From Xenopus tropicalis (lineage: Eukaryota; Chordata; Amphibia; Anura; Pipidae): 64,000 bases of DNA. The stretch lies in assembly GCF_000004195.4 (NCBI RefSeq), contig NC_030685.2, forward strand, positions 57,660,048 to 57,724,047. The letters run 5' to 3'. Below are positions 49,656 to 61,074 of the stretch, piece by piece. Made by a program: the position numbers and the translations under genes. Numbering within the stretch: position 1 is the stretch's first letter; each line of letters opens with the position of its first letter. The notes below the pieces were generated by a model. The model was not told the origin of the DNA and did not search any database. It worked only from the letters and a program-made list of their open reading frames with translations.

Positions 49656-49769
49656 GTAGCTTTACTCTGCTGGTGGTCTTCTGCCAGCAAACAAATGCCT
49701 ATGACCACCTCCTGCAGTGTCCATCAACTTCACCTCCGGCTGCTTTACACAGTAGGTCGTCACAGGTGA

Positions 49770-51647
49770 TCCTCAGTTGACAAACCTGAGTGCCCGCCAT
49801 TAGGACAACCTATAGTTTCTGGTATAGCCTCTCTGAATGAAAGGCTATCTGAGTATATCAATCTCTATTTGCAGCCCTTGGTTAAACGGTTGACCTCTTT
49901 TGTTTTAGACACCAAACATATTCTGCAACTATTGAGCAAGTTGGGGTGGTGTGACACTTTTTCTTGGGGCACAGTTGATGTAACTTCTTTATATTCGTGT
50001 ATTCCCCATGAGAAGGGGTTACAAGCAATTTTGTACCACTTGGATAAGTATAGCACTTATGATGTTGTCACTAAGCACTTTATTTTGGACTCCATCAACT
50101 ATTTGCTTTCCCATAACTTCTTTTTATTTGATGGAAGTTTTTACCTCCAGAGATTTGGGACGTCGATGGGTGCAACATTTGCACTCGCCTATGCCAATCT
50201 ATACATGGGTTGGTGGGAAGAGTCCCACATCTATGGGGGCAATTTGCTTTATTTACACAAGATTGTGTTTTATAATTGCTATGTAGATGACCCCCTGTTT
50301 GTCTGGCAGGGGTCAGACAGAGAGTTTTTTCATTTTGTGGATGAATTGAATATCAATAATTTAATTTAAAGTTTACTAGTGATTTTAATAAGCACACAAT
50401 CTCATTTTTAGATTTGAAACTTGTTGCCATGGGCTCTTCTGTGGAAACTACGACTTTTAGGAAGGCATGTGCTGGTAATTCCTTACTGAGAGCGGACTCT
50501 TGTCATCCGTGTCACATGTTCAGAGGTATCCCCTTGGGGCAATTTTACTGTCTGCGGAGGAATTGTAGCACGGAAAGTGCATTTTTGGAACAATCAATCC
50601 TGTTACGTGACAGATTTCTAAGTCGGGGGTACAGCATGAAGTCATTATCTGCAGCCTTTACTAAGGCTTTGCGAACAGAGAGGTCTACTTTGCTTGCTAA
50701 TAGGGGCGATGGTCGAGATGTTAGGACTAAGAGCGACAATCGTCCTCCCACTTTTGTAACTGCGTTTAGTAATCAGTTTTACAAAATTAACGAATAATAA
50801 ATAATCTAATTTCAATTTTATATAATGATCCTGATTTGGCGGCAGTTTTAAAGGATGGTTGTAATATTGTTGCTCGGAGAGCCCCCACCTTAGGTAATTT
50901 ACTTTCACCTACTTTGTGGAGATCCCAACCTCCTAAAACCACTTGGTTAACCACAAAAGTAACTTATCGTTGTGGAGCTCGTAGATGTGTTACCTGTGCC
51001 CATATCAAACAATCCACAAGTTTTTGTAGTACAGTAACTGGGAGATCCTTTAAAACAGGGGTCCCCAACAGTCGGGCCGCGGACCAGTGCCGGGCTGTGG
51101 ATAGCTTGGCACTGGGGCGCCGGCTTTCCAACATAGCGCAAAGGGTCGCGCAACTACAGGTGAGATATAGACGCGCCGCACCCATAAAGGGCCAAATAAT
51201 CGCCTGAAATTCATGCCGCGCTCCCCCCCCCCCGGTCCGTGGAAAAATTTTACACATGGGAACCGGTCCTTGGTGCAGAAAAGGTTGGGGATCCCTGCTT
51301 TAACATGCATTTTTATGCCAACTGTAACACACGACACGTTATTTATCTTTTGACCTGCTTGAAATGTGGAGTTCAATATGTTGGCTGTACGATCCGCTCC
51401 CTTAAGAGCAGAATGCAGGAGCATATCAGGCACATTGTTATAAGTGATAGTAACAGTCCTGTGGCTAGGCATTTTATACATTGTTGTCAATCTGATGTAT
51501 CGTTTTTACAGATTCAGGTAATCGATCGGATTTTTCCTGATGAAAGACGTACAGATATGCATGCAAAGGTCAAAATGGATATTCATTCTTAACACACGAC
51601 ATCCTAGTGGTCTTAATTCCATTTTTGATGTTAGTTGTTATGTTTAG
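49770..51647 (+). pseudogene. Neptune-type Penelope-like element ORF (reverse transcriptase plus GIY-YIG endonuclease), broken
   Basis: Penelope-like elements encode a telomerase-related reverse transcriptase and often a GIY-YIG endonuclease. In order on the plus strand: GQPIVSGIASLNERLSEYIN (49803), DVTSLYSCIPHEKGL (49980), FGTSMGATFALAYANLYMG, the catalytic YVDD (about 50280), FLDLKL after a frame break, GQFYCLRRNCS and RFLSRGYS (50530-50640), TTWLTTKVTYRCG with CGARRCVTC (Cys linker typical of Neptune-type elements, about 50970), then HVIYLLTCLKCGVQYVGCT with R-LKSR (GIY-YIG-like core, about 51340). The end LNTRHPSGLN...DVSCYV is in another frame and stops at 51645-51647. Stops at 50368 and 50795, a 1-nt slip near 51574 and a hAT insertion make it non-functional. 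The N-terminus before the RT is missing. Confidence 0.88.
51056..51297. mobile_element. hAT-type non-autonomous element inserted in the Penelope ORF
   Basis: Ends CAGGGGTCCCCAAC and GTTGGGGATCCCTG are inverted, and an 8-bp target duplication flanks them (CTTTAAAA / CTTTAACA, one mismatch). The interior has GGGCCGCGGACCAGTGCCGG and CCCCGGTCCGTGGAAAAATT, which I recall from hAT-Charlie-type elements such as MER30 of mammals. Length is 242 bp with no transposase. Removing it brings the two coding halves of the endonuclease region back next to each other, so it arrived after the Penelope copy. Confidence 0.85.
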
Positions 51648-51984
51648 CCCCATAAGCTACACTTGCTCTGTACTGTTTTTCTCATATGGAATATTAAGTT
51701 ATCATCAATTGCTATTTATTATGAATTAATACTTTATTAACTTATTACGATTTAATGTTCACTTTATGAATTATTAATTAATTTGATATGTATTTATGTA
51801 TTTTTCAGTGATTGTTGTTGTTACATGAAGTTTTGCTTTCTGTATATATCTTTTGTATATATTATATGGTTGTAGACCTTTTTTCCATCATTGTTTTAAC
51901 CATGATGGTGGGTGTATGCTCACACTATTTTGTATGTCAATCACCCTTGAACACTATTTAAACCTTCCTATCATTGTGTGGATA

Positions 51985-52030
51985 TGCCTATGATTAAGTG
52001 CGCACGGGCATGAAACGCGTTAGGCGTTCT
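51985..52030 (+). ncRNA. hammerhead-ribozyme-like fold, decayed
   Basis: Penelope-like elements are known to carry type I hammerhead motifs in their terminal repeats. Here TATGATTAAG at 51989-51998 stands where CUGAUGA is expected. Stem II is GTGC (51998-52001) with GCAT (52008-52011), then GAAA at 52012-52015. Stem III is ACGC (52015-52018) with GCGT (52024-52027) around a five-base loop, then U at 52028 as the cleavage-site base. AATAAA follows at 52046. The first core box departs from consensus, so activity is doubtful. Confidence 0.4.
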
Positions 52031-52330
52031 ATTTTTAGATGGACGAATAAAGATCTGGTTTTAGCAAAACTTTGTTGTCCGGAGTGTTCGGTGCTCTCTT
52101 AGTTTTGTTTGCAGATTCTTCCCCTCAGCTACGGGTTCGGGGCGCTGAGCACCCGGACCACTGCGGGACCCTGGTGAGCTTTTTTTAATTTCAATTTGAT
52201 TTTCATGATAGTTGGGCTTCTGGAAATACCTTGCACTGTGCTAGGTTTGGGGTTTGTACACCCGGACCTCATCAACTAACCCGATACGGGTACGATTTTT
52301 AGCAGCAGTTTTTTTTATATTAATATATAT

Positions 52331-53147
52331 AGTAAAATTATTTCAGTGATTCATTAGTGTATGTATATCTGATCCTCCGATAGCACAAAAACACTATGGA
52401 AGAATTTGCCGCTTCTGACAGTAGCCTTAATTGCTGGACCACAGCTGCTTAAATTCTATTTATGCAGTGTTGATCTCTCCCAAACATTGCTGGACTACAA
52501 CTTCTAGCAATCTTCTGTATATTATCATGGGTGAAAGTATGACAGGAGCTGTCATCCAGCAACCACAGAGATGGATACTTAGAGCAACATTGCTCAATAA
52601 CAAGGCTTAATAAGATTTTATTGATAATATGGGCTCATTTACTTACTGTATTTCCCGGGACATCTGCAATAGTATTAAGCAGCACAACATTCTTGCTTCT
52701 TGTTGGCCATGAGGAGAGCAATTGTGCCTTGGATGATACACAGTAATCTGAGTTTTTTTTAGAATTTTGAGTATGCAAATTTGGGCCAAACTATTATATC
52801 ATCAGGGCATGAAATCAGCCTATTGGCCAATACCTGCATTCTGGGAAGAAACTGTATGCACTTAAATATCAGTCCTATAAAGGGGCATATAACTTACCCA
52901 AATAAAAATATTTTGTTCCCCCTAGCGCTACAAAATAGGAAACCCAAGCTTAATTACAGATGTATCAAAAGTCTTCCTTAAAATCAGCCGTACCAGCTTT
53001 ACATCAGTCATCTCACTATTGTCTAACATACTAGCATTGTACTAGAAGTTGCAAACCAGAAACATTTGGGCGGAACAACACAAAATATATAAGGTGTATG
53101 TCCCATTTAAAGAGTTGTTTTCCTAGGTGAAATTCTACTATTAATAA
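52331..53147. other. intergenic stretch without recognised genes
   Basis: ACATTGCTGGACTACAACTT near 52481 is again the dispersed 'ACTACAACT' word, and a second half occurs near 52545. Otherwise nothing is recognised. Confidence 0.55.
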
Positions 53148-53434
53148 GGGCAATGACAGACAAGCAGATTATTCCCCTGTGATAAATCTCCTCTACCGTG
53201 GGGCACTAATCTCCTGCTAATGCTTTCCCACTTGCAATAATGTAAATCACCAGAGGGAAAACATACGCATTACATTGTTTTTCAAGTGCAAGGGCACTTT
53301 GGGCAACTTTACAATGTGTATGTTTTCCCACCAGCGATTTACATTATTGCTGGTGGGAAAACATTTGCAGGTAATTAGTTGCCCACAGTAGAGAAGATTT
53401 ATTGCAGGCAACTAATCTCCTCATGTCATTGCCC
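53148..53434. mobile_element. palindromic MITE with GGGCAATGACA ends (possible PIF/Harbinger)
   Basis: GGGCAATGACA at the left and TGTCATTGCCC at the right are exact inverted ends. Inner segments such as GGGAAAACATACGCATTACA and ACAATGTGTATGTTTTCCCA also pair. The flanking TAA / TAC is compatible with a 3-bp target duplication, as in PIF/Harbinger, but with one mismatch. Confidence 0.75.
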
Positions 53435-54501
53435 TACTTAAATTTAAAGAAAAGCTGTATCTTTATGATTGAAAAGTAAGAGTAATATTACAAAAAGTAC
53501 TGCAGCTCAAAAATGACATTTTGTGGTTGAATTGGTTTTTATGTGACAATTTTATTTCTGTAAAAAAAACAGCTGTTCTACCTTGGTTTATGGCAGTTGT
53601 GCTAAACATCCACGCAACATTCGCTATGTGTCTTCTACAAGGGTGTATCAATCTACAAGGCTTATGTAGTAATAGTTTGCCTTTGGAGCTCTGTTGAACG
53701 TAGCAATGACAGTGGAAGAGAGTAACATGACTAAAACAATGAAAGCTATGTGTCTGATGCATAGACACAGGTGTGCCCTCTGCTTCATTGCATGTGAAAT
53801 GTGAATACACACAGGTAGGAAGGGCTGGAGTAATGAGACATTAATAGGAAGGTAAAGAGAATGAAGAAATTGTGAATGTATTAGCTTGAATAATCAGCAT
53901 GGAACATCACTATTGACACAATAATCCTACAGGTATTTGCATGAAAGGTCAGTGAAGATCTGTCTTTTCCATGTGTAGAGGGAATTTTTAGTCTTCTCAC
54001 CTGAACCATGGCATTATAATAATAGAGGCTGCCACTCCAACAGTTGCTGGTATGCCTAGGGCTATAGGGTGCATGGTGGAATCTCAATTAATGAGCTATT
54101 TCAATATTCCTTTGTAAAACAGGCCATGTTTCCCAAGGCGGGGTCCTAAAAATATTTTGTGGGGCCCAGTAAGTTCTAGCTATGCCAATCCACCTGGCTT
54201 TGGAATCCACTAATTTTATAATGACGTCAGGCTTTCAAAAGAGTATTTAGCTGCTGTGAAGAAAATATCTAACTAAATATTTACTTTCTATTGTATAGGA
54301 TCAGGCTACCCGTCAGTGTTACAAGGGATTTGTTAGTAAAAGCTTAGTGAAAGAAAATATCTATTGATATGTGTTCTTCTGCTGTCATTATGTGGTTTGG
54401 CACAGAAAATTGTAGGGACCCCACTGTTGTAGGTAACATACTCATAACATCACACACACATGCAAGTGGAATATTAATCAAATAGAAAAATAGGACACAT
54501 A
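53435..54501. other. intergenic stretch without recognised features
   Basis: No gene, RNA or repeat is recognised in this AT-rich segment. Confidence 0.6.
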
Positions 54502-54711
54502 GGGGCACATTTATCAAAGTGTGAGATTAGAGGTCACCACAGAAAAATTCACCCACTTTCTATTCATTCCTATGGGTTTTTTTTTTTCAAAGGTATTTAT
54601 CAATGGGTGTTCACCATTTCATAAATGCAATTTTAAAATCCTATAGGAATAAAGAGAAAGTTGGTGAGTTTTTCTGTGAGCTCTATTATTACACTTTGAG
54701 AAATGTGCCCC
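54502..54711. mobile_element. palindromic MITE, 'GGGGCAGATTTAT' family, copy 4
   Basis: GGGGCACATTTATCAAAGTG and CACTTTGAGAAATGTGCCCC are the inverted ends. GAAAAATTCACCCACTTTCT is shared with copies 2 and 3. A run of T replaces the inner GATTTTTAGAAG word. Confidence 0.75.
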
Positions 54712-55688
54712 ATAATCTTTTGCAATCCTAAATAGGAATCCCAAACTTAATTATAGATTCAAGAAGATTCCCCAGTAATGTGCCTTATACCTGCTGTACA
54801 CTCTGTATATTATGTTTGTATTAATCCACCTTTTTATTTACCCCCCCTTTTTTTTTTTACAAAACTCAATAAAAATTATAAGTTACAAAAAAAAGAAGAT
54901 TCCCCAGTAATAGTAATCTCTTTAAAGCACTGTCACTCATCTCAATGTTATCTATCATATTGTGATTACTGTAGACATTTTGCTTCCCAATATTACAGTT
55001 TTAATGAAACTTTAGAGTGGTGAACATAGTGCTCCTTATGTGTCATAGGGGTCATAAACAATACTTTCCTTAAAATTAACTTTGCTCACCTTAGCTCTCC
55101 AAAGTTCCAACAACTCCATGTAGACACCCTAATCTTAATTAGATGCAAAATGTGAATTCTCTCAGCTCAACATCAGTCAAATCACATACTGCATCACTGT
55201 TTCTAATATTATCCTGTAATAAAAATTCATATGGTGAATATAGTGGTGTTTATGTGTACAGATTCAAGAGGATACTCTTGAATCTATTGGGCTGCTGGTC
55301 TTGGACATTTTAATGTGAAATGTTCATCTCTCTTGTTCATAAGTAATGTAGTGGACGTGCATAAAAATGAAGAAAGAAACAAACAAAAACAATATAGTGT
55401 AACACTAAAAAGCTTGCAAGGAGCAACACACAATATATTGATAAATAAAGTGCAAAGTGCTATCAGGATCCTCCACCGACTCTGTTTGGTAAGTATATGC
55501 ACTCGCCAGACCCAAATATCAAAATGCACAATAATTATCAGCCTGGTTCGATCGGGGTTAATGGGCGAGTCCTATAATGTTGTTTTCGCTTGTGCTGTCT
55601 CCTGGACCACCAGTTAAAGTCACATTTGCAGTAAAGTCTAATATGCAGTGAGATTTCTACAAGCTGGTCTTTTAGGAGAACTTTAGTA

Positions 55689-55761
55689 GGTGAACAGCAA
55701 GTAGCAACCACATATAATGTGCATATATGGTGTTATATGTGGTTGCTACTTGCTGTTCACC
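55689..55761. repeat. perfect 28-bp inverted repeat (hairpin)
   Basis: GGTGAACAGCAAGTAGCAAC plus CACATATA at 55689-55716 is exactly reverse-complemented at 55734-55761, with a 17-base spacer. No mismatch was found in 28 positions. It is unlike the MITE families nearby. Confidence 0.95.
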
Positions 55762-55935
55762 CACAATATTCAGAGACCTGCAGCTCCCATCAGTCAGGGC
55801 TGTGTTACTCAGCACTGTATTGGTGAGGAGGTGAAATTGAGCTCCTTACCGCTCCTGCACTTTTGTGACCAGGATAAGTAAATGACCCCTAATGTGTAGC
55901 ATTTCTAGCCTACTTCTCAGTTGAACTTTATGGTA

Positions 55936-56230
55936 AAGGTGGCCATACACATAACTATTACGACCTTTTCTGCGACCAATGTTCAGGGCTGAATCATTAG
56001 ATATGGAGGTAGAAACAATAGGAATTCTACCCCTATCTGAAGATTCAGCCCTAAACGCAGCTTTACTCAGACGCAACAGTGCCCTATCAAAATTTTCTGT
56101 CCTGTCCGATTGACGAGATGAGCGATATCCAAGGCTTTTACGATATCAGTCATCTCGTTGATCCACCATACATGCATCGAATATCATGCAAAACCTTGTT
56201 TTGCGCAATAATATTGGTGCATGTATGGCC
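55936..56230. mobile_element. MITE with GGTGGCCATACAC ends, copy 1
   Basis: AAGGTGGCCATACACATAAC at the left faces GTGCATGTATGGCC at the right. GGCTGAATCATTAGATATGG and ATCTGAAGATTCAGCCCTAA form an inner pair. Open frames across it (for example 56079-56411) are not genes. Confidence 0.65.
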
Positions 56231-57309
56231 CCAAGAGGCCCAAGTCTCGTGCTTGTTGGCAGATATCAGCTACAGTATGTTTGCCTACACCCAGGCAGAT
56301 TCTATGCTTCCCGATGCAGGAACTTTTTCAAGAGTATGGGTGAATTGTCAGCCTGCGCTTATACGGATGCAGCCTTGTGGGGTCTTACCCTTAGTACTCC
56401 TTTTTAGCTGATGTTTTGGTCAAGAGCACCTTGAACTCATAACAAGGTTCCAGATACTGTATTTGAACATATTGGTATATCTGTCAACCTGCCATGTTTT
56501 TAATAATATCTAAGAGAGTTGTTAAAGTTTTACTGACACACGCCGACTGTAAATGCCCTACAGAAGCTGCTGTTTTGCAAGGTATTTACTCAAGGTAGAA
56601 TCTATGCAGCTGATGAAAAGCTAATGTATATTTAGTTCAACATATTATGAAGGCCCTATGTCAGGACTGCAGTGATATTCTGTATTTTTATACAATAATC
56701 CATTTTCCCATAATGCTGCATCAGCAGCTGCTTGCCAGTGTATGTCTGGAAAGGAATGTCACATTTTTTCGATAACATTCCTTTTGCATGGAAACCTGTA
56801 TCAGCTATTACAAAGTCAATGAAATGTAAAAGCTTAGGTAGGGATCACTCTACTCAATATGCTGCATATACATGCTGCAGTCACAGGGGCCTGGAGATAG
56901 AATAGATATTAATCTTATGAACAGACAGCTGAATGTACGCACATTAGGCGGGAGTCTTGGGTTCTTCTGCATTAGATGGAAGTTATCAGGAAAATAACAT
57001 ATAATATGTTGTAGAATGTGAAAAAGTAAACAGGGCTGGTTTTATAAATGTATGGTATTTACTTGCTGGTAAACATGTAATTACCGATCCTTTACTTCCC
57101 TCCCAGAACGGCTCCACTGCCAAACCAAGCCTTTTAAACCCTTCATTCTGGATCGCACCGTATACATCTCACCAACCCTTTGGCCCATTCACTGCCCATG
57201 CTGTCACCAGCGCAGCCTGACCCCAGAACTTTTTCACCCTGACTCTTCCCTGCAGGCCAGTAAGGTGCCTATGGAAAGGTGACAGCCCTACAACAAAATT
57301 TCCACCAGC

Positions 57310-57450
57310 ACACCCTTATCTCCTCTGCCTGACAAAGGGGTACGCCCCCGAAATACTCCTGCTTTATCTTGAATAAACACGCAGTGACTAAGCCCCGCTT
57401 GCATCATACTCGCTGTGCTGGTCTAATTTTTTGCAGGAAGTTGACAACCC
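57310..57450 (+). mobile_element. Penelope-type 3' fragment with hammerhead-like motif
   Basis: CTGACAA at 57329-57335, stem II GGGG-TACG-CCCC at 57337-57348 and GAAA at 57350-57353 reproduce the hammerhead core with one change in CUGANGA. AATAAA follows at 57372 and a GTGCTGG tail comes after, the same order as downstream of the element at 49770-52330. Stem III (ATACTCC) no longer pairs. No ORF from the element remains nearby. Confidence 0.45.
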
Positions 57451-57629
57451 TACCCATACTTGACTGTATTTTTAGTATTGCATTGGAGACAAGTGGCTTT
57501 TAGTAAAATTCTGAAGTGATATACATGGGATGAGCACCCCGTTGTCAACAGCCTAGGTAAAGAAGCACTGTGAATGACACAGTGGCAGAGCACAGAGATG
57601 CTAGTGCACATTTTGTTTTTTATGATAGG

Positions 57630-58079
57630 GGCTAGATTGTAGGCAATTATGAATAATATATGGTGCTAGTTTCACTTAGGTCTAAAAATGAATACTATCT
57701 GTAAAAACGTCCCCTTTATTGGAGCTCCCTATAGATCCTCCCATGTCCCTGTCCGTGATTCAAATGAGGGGTGGGCATGTCCTAACAATCCCTGCCAGAA
57801 GCACAGTAGGAAGGGAGTAGCCAATCACAGCCCTGCAGTCACCAAAGCAAAGACAGGCTTCAGTTCCCTATCAGGTCAGTCTAGCTGCTGATTGATCCCT
57901 ATCCTACAGTGCAGTGTACTGAGTGCCGCTGGATCCCCTGCACAGCCTAGGAAAGGAGGCAGCAGGAAGTGGCACAGATGGGCAGGACAAGTGGGGTTTT
58001 TGGAGCACATTCCTTCTATATTTAGATGAGTACAATTCATTGGCACAATATTGTTTTTCACACAATATGTCCCCTTTAA
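57630..58079. mobile_element. TTAA MITE (Kolobok/piggyBac type), GGAGACATATT family, copy 2
   Basis: In opposite orientation to 11986-12501 it shares CCCTTTATTGGAGCTCCCTA, CCAATCACAGCCCTGCAGT and GACAGGCTTCAGTTCCCTAT. Its right end ACAATATGTCCCC-TTTAAA keeps the TTAA. The left end is worn. Confidence 0.7.
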
Positions 58080-60834
58080 AATCCTTCTTATTGCACTCAA
58101 ACTCAGTTTCCAGTTCTATAAACTCCTAAAAGCATGTGGCCTTCAATAAAAACATTACCAAAACACTGCTTGTATATCCGTAAATGTATTCAGCAGAAAA
58201 ACAGGACCTGCAGGATTTATGTGATATTTTGTGGGATTGTAGATATTACAGGAAGTAGCTAAGTCATTGTTTGCAAACTGTGGGTGGAGGCCAGCATAGG
58301 GGCCCAGTTAGGGGGATATTGGGGATAGTCCCTTTCTGGTCTACAAGATACCCCAGGAAGCCTGTTGTTATTATGCTGAACCTGTTGTTATTATGCTAAA
58401 CGTTAAACAGCAGGGACTTGAACTAAAAAAGCTCTATGAAAATCTCTGCTCTAGGTAATGTCACCGGCCATTTACATGACTGCACTAAATAGTGTTGTGA
58501 GGCAGTTTGGCACCTATGTTAGTAAATAAGCCCTAGAAATTGTGCTGCATGCAATTTTGAGTAACTATATGTATTAATGAATGTAACTTTTGTATGGCTT
58601 TTTAACAACATTACCAACACTTCTAAATATATTTATTATTAAAAATGGTTAGACTGGAGAGATTTACATGTATGAGAATTACGTCATGGAACAGAAAAGC
58701 AACTTTCTATAATTGCAGAATCCCAGCATGTTATATCTGCACAGGCCATTATAGCACTGAGCAGGCTAAATATGGTCATTTGCACAACAGCAGCAGCCAA
58801 CTCACCTAAAAGTACTCTTATGGCACACCCTGCAGGCTATACGGGGACACTCCTGTCCAGGTGCATAGTAGAAGCACTTTATTCTAGACTTACCCAACAA
58901 TAGGGCTATGTTTCTTCCTTCTCATAAAAATTATAAACTATAATGATCAGCTATAGTAATTGCTATGGCTGGCAGATGGAGATTGCTCAGAAGAGTAAGT
59001 GGTCCTGGATAATCCCTGTCTGACTGCTTCAGCCTCTGCCAGGGGCACTAGGGTATTTTCTATTTCATATAAATAGTGTCTGTAGACAGGGAAAGGCATT
59101 GTGAGCAGTGCAGATGAACAAGACATGCTATGTTTATTGGGAGATGCTCTAAGTAGGGTTATCTGCCCTTAATATTCCCAGTGTTGTTAGGATCATGTGC
59201 CTATTGTGTTAAGAAACCATCTGTTCTTACTACACCCCAGTTCCCATTATGTTCTAACCCTTGATAATATGTTAGAAAATGCAAGGAGCTGTAGTCCAGC
59301 AATATTTGGCTGAAGCAACACTGCTATAAAAGGTTAATATGCCCTTTAATACAACTGTGAAAAGAAAAAATGTCCTGAGATTACAGGCTATATACAAAGA
59401 AAGGTGCAAAGGCAACAAAACTGCCTGTTGTAAGGACATAAACTGTGGCTAAAAAGCCTTGGTGTTAAGAGTCAGCCAAAACATAGAAAAACATACTCTG
59501 CAAGGCCTATCATTTAAGATTTCTTTCTCAAAAATAATACTGAGATACGCTGGAATGATGGCCTCTGGCTCCAAACAGCTTATTATTGTATGGAATGTGA
59601 AATCATGGAGTAACTGCCAGCAGGCAGAAAGAGTGCAGAAATGCTCTGGTAGCAGAATATTTAGGGCAGGAATTGTGCAGCCAACCGTTCACAACTTTGA
59701 TTACTATGGGGCATTAAATCACATTAATACACTAATATTTGTCTGCACAATTTTATGTATATTGAATTTCTATTAAATTATGTTTCTGCTTGTAATTTCA
59801 CAACAGTAACAGTGTACTCGTGCTTTCCAAGGCTGATTCAGAAAATAATTAGACCAAAATAACCAGGCTAACAATTATTATTGTATTTGCTGTGTTTCAT
59901 GAGCCATCGTTTCCTACAGAATGCTATATATGGGAAGTACAGAATAGGATCACAGATCACTAGAAATACTGAGACGGTTCTGCGCCTGAGCACACGTAAT
60001 CTCTAGACAATGGAAGGAACAAGTCAAACATGATGTGCGGGGACAACTTTTGGGGTGGGAGCTTATTCGCCGGGAAAGTTCTTAACAGGACATTATCTTC
60101 AAAATAAAAAAGGAATTTGTACTTGAAAAGGCTATGAATAGTTGGGTAAAATATAATATTTGTTTTGTTTGTGTGATATTTTGGGGCATGTTTACCTGTC
60201 ACATTTGTTGAACTTTCACCAAAACTGAAAATTTCCATGACATTGTAATGCAATGTGACTCTTTTGCAGGGCTCTGGTAATAAACAGGTTAATATTTTCT
60301 CTATGTACCATTTATTTAGGTTTGTAGGTTTTGTTGACCTACTTTCATGAGTCTCAGATATGTGTTCAAATTCGTGATCCTTTTTCTTTCTTTTTCTGTT
60401 TAGTAAAATCGATTACTAATATGAAGCCACAGAAACACAGCAGATAGAGGGGAAGGAGAAATTCTTATGTAAGATGAAGACATTCAAAATAGTCAAAAGC
60501 TTTTTCTAATACATCATTTTTGCACTATAGGCATTTTCCATTCTGTGGTATGGCTGATTTCTGAAAATGATACTTCTGTTATTGCCAAGAAGATAACACA
60601 AATTCATAAGTCAGCATGCATACCAGTGGGCCTTTGCCTACCTGCACTATTGCTTGCCAAGGGCTTGCCTCCTAATAGTCACTTCTCTAGATGTAATGAG
60701 CGTTAGGTTTTCTCAAATGGGTTTGTGCTTTAACATTTGAGACAGGGTTCCCACCAAGGACTTAAGCCTTGTTATTGCTTATTCACAATATCAGTCTGAT
60801 TGATCACATTATTAGTTTGTCTAAAGCCTAATCC
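58080..60834. other. intergenic stretch without recognised genes
   Basis: AT-rich DNA with no supported exon. GGAGCTGTAGTCCAGCAATA at about 59285, followed by AACACTGCTATAAAAGGTTAAT, looks like the worn end of a dispersed repeat. Short open stretches at 59459-59776 and 59960-60253 lack any recognised motif. Confidence 0.6.
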
Positions 60835-61074
60835 TTAAAGGGTTTGTTTAAGTTAATATTTGGTATATTATAGAACAACTAATTCTAAGCAACTTTTCAA
60901 CAGGTCTTTTTGTGGTTTTAGAATTATTTGCCTTCATTTTCTGCCTCTTTCCAACTATTCAGGCCGTCTCCTGTTCATTACAGTCTCTCATTTAAATAAA
61001 TGCCTGGTTGCTAGGGTAATTTGGACACTAACAACTAGATAACTGCAGAAACTCCAAACAGGAGAGATGCTGAA

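Larger units (their letters stand above)
49770..52330 (+). mobile_element. Penelope-like retroelement, 5'-truncated, with 3' flank
   Basis: The region covers the broken ORF, a 3' non-coding part, a hammerhead-like fold near 52000, AATAAA at 52046 and a GC-rich tail (CGGGGCGCTGAGCACCCGGA). The last resembles the terminal repeats of this class. The downstream edge is approximate and I could not identify a target duplication. Confidence 0.6.

Noticed and set aside
50947..51490. Minus-strand and overlapping frames around the Penelope relic
   Set aside because: They are shadows of the plus-strand element and of the GC-rich hAT insertion.
55541..55565. GGTTCGATCGG word resembling a tRNA T-arm
   Set aside because: No matching acceptor, D-arm or A box at proper spacing was found.
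56079..56411. 110-codon plus-strand frame
   Set aside because: It overlaps the MITE at 55936-56230 and has no recognised domain.
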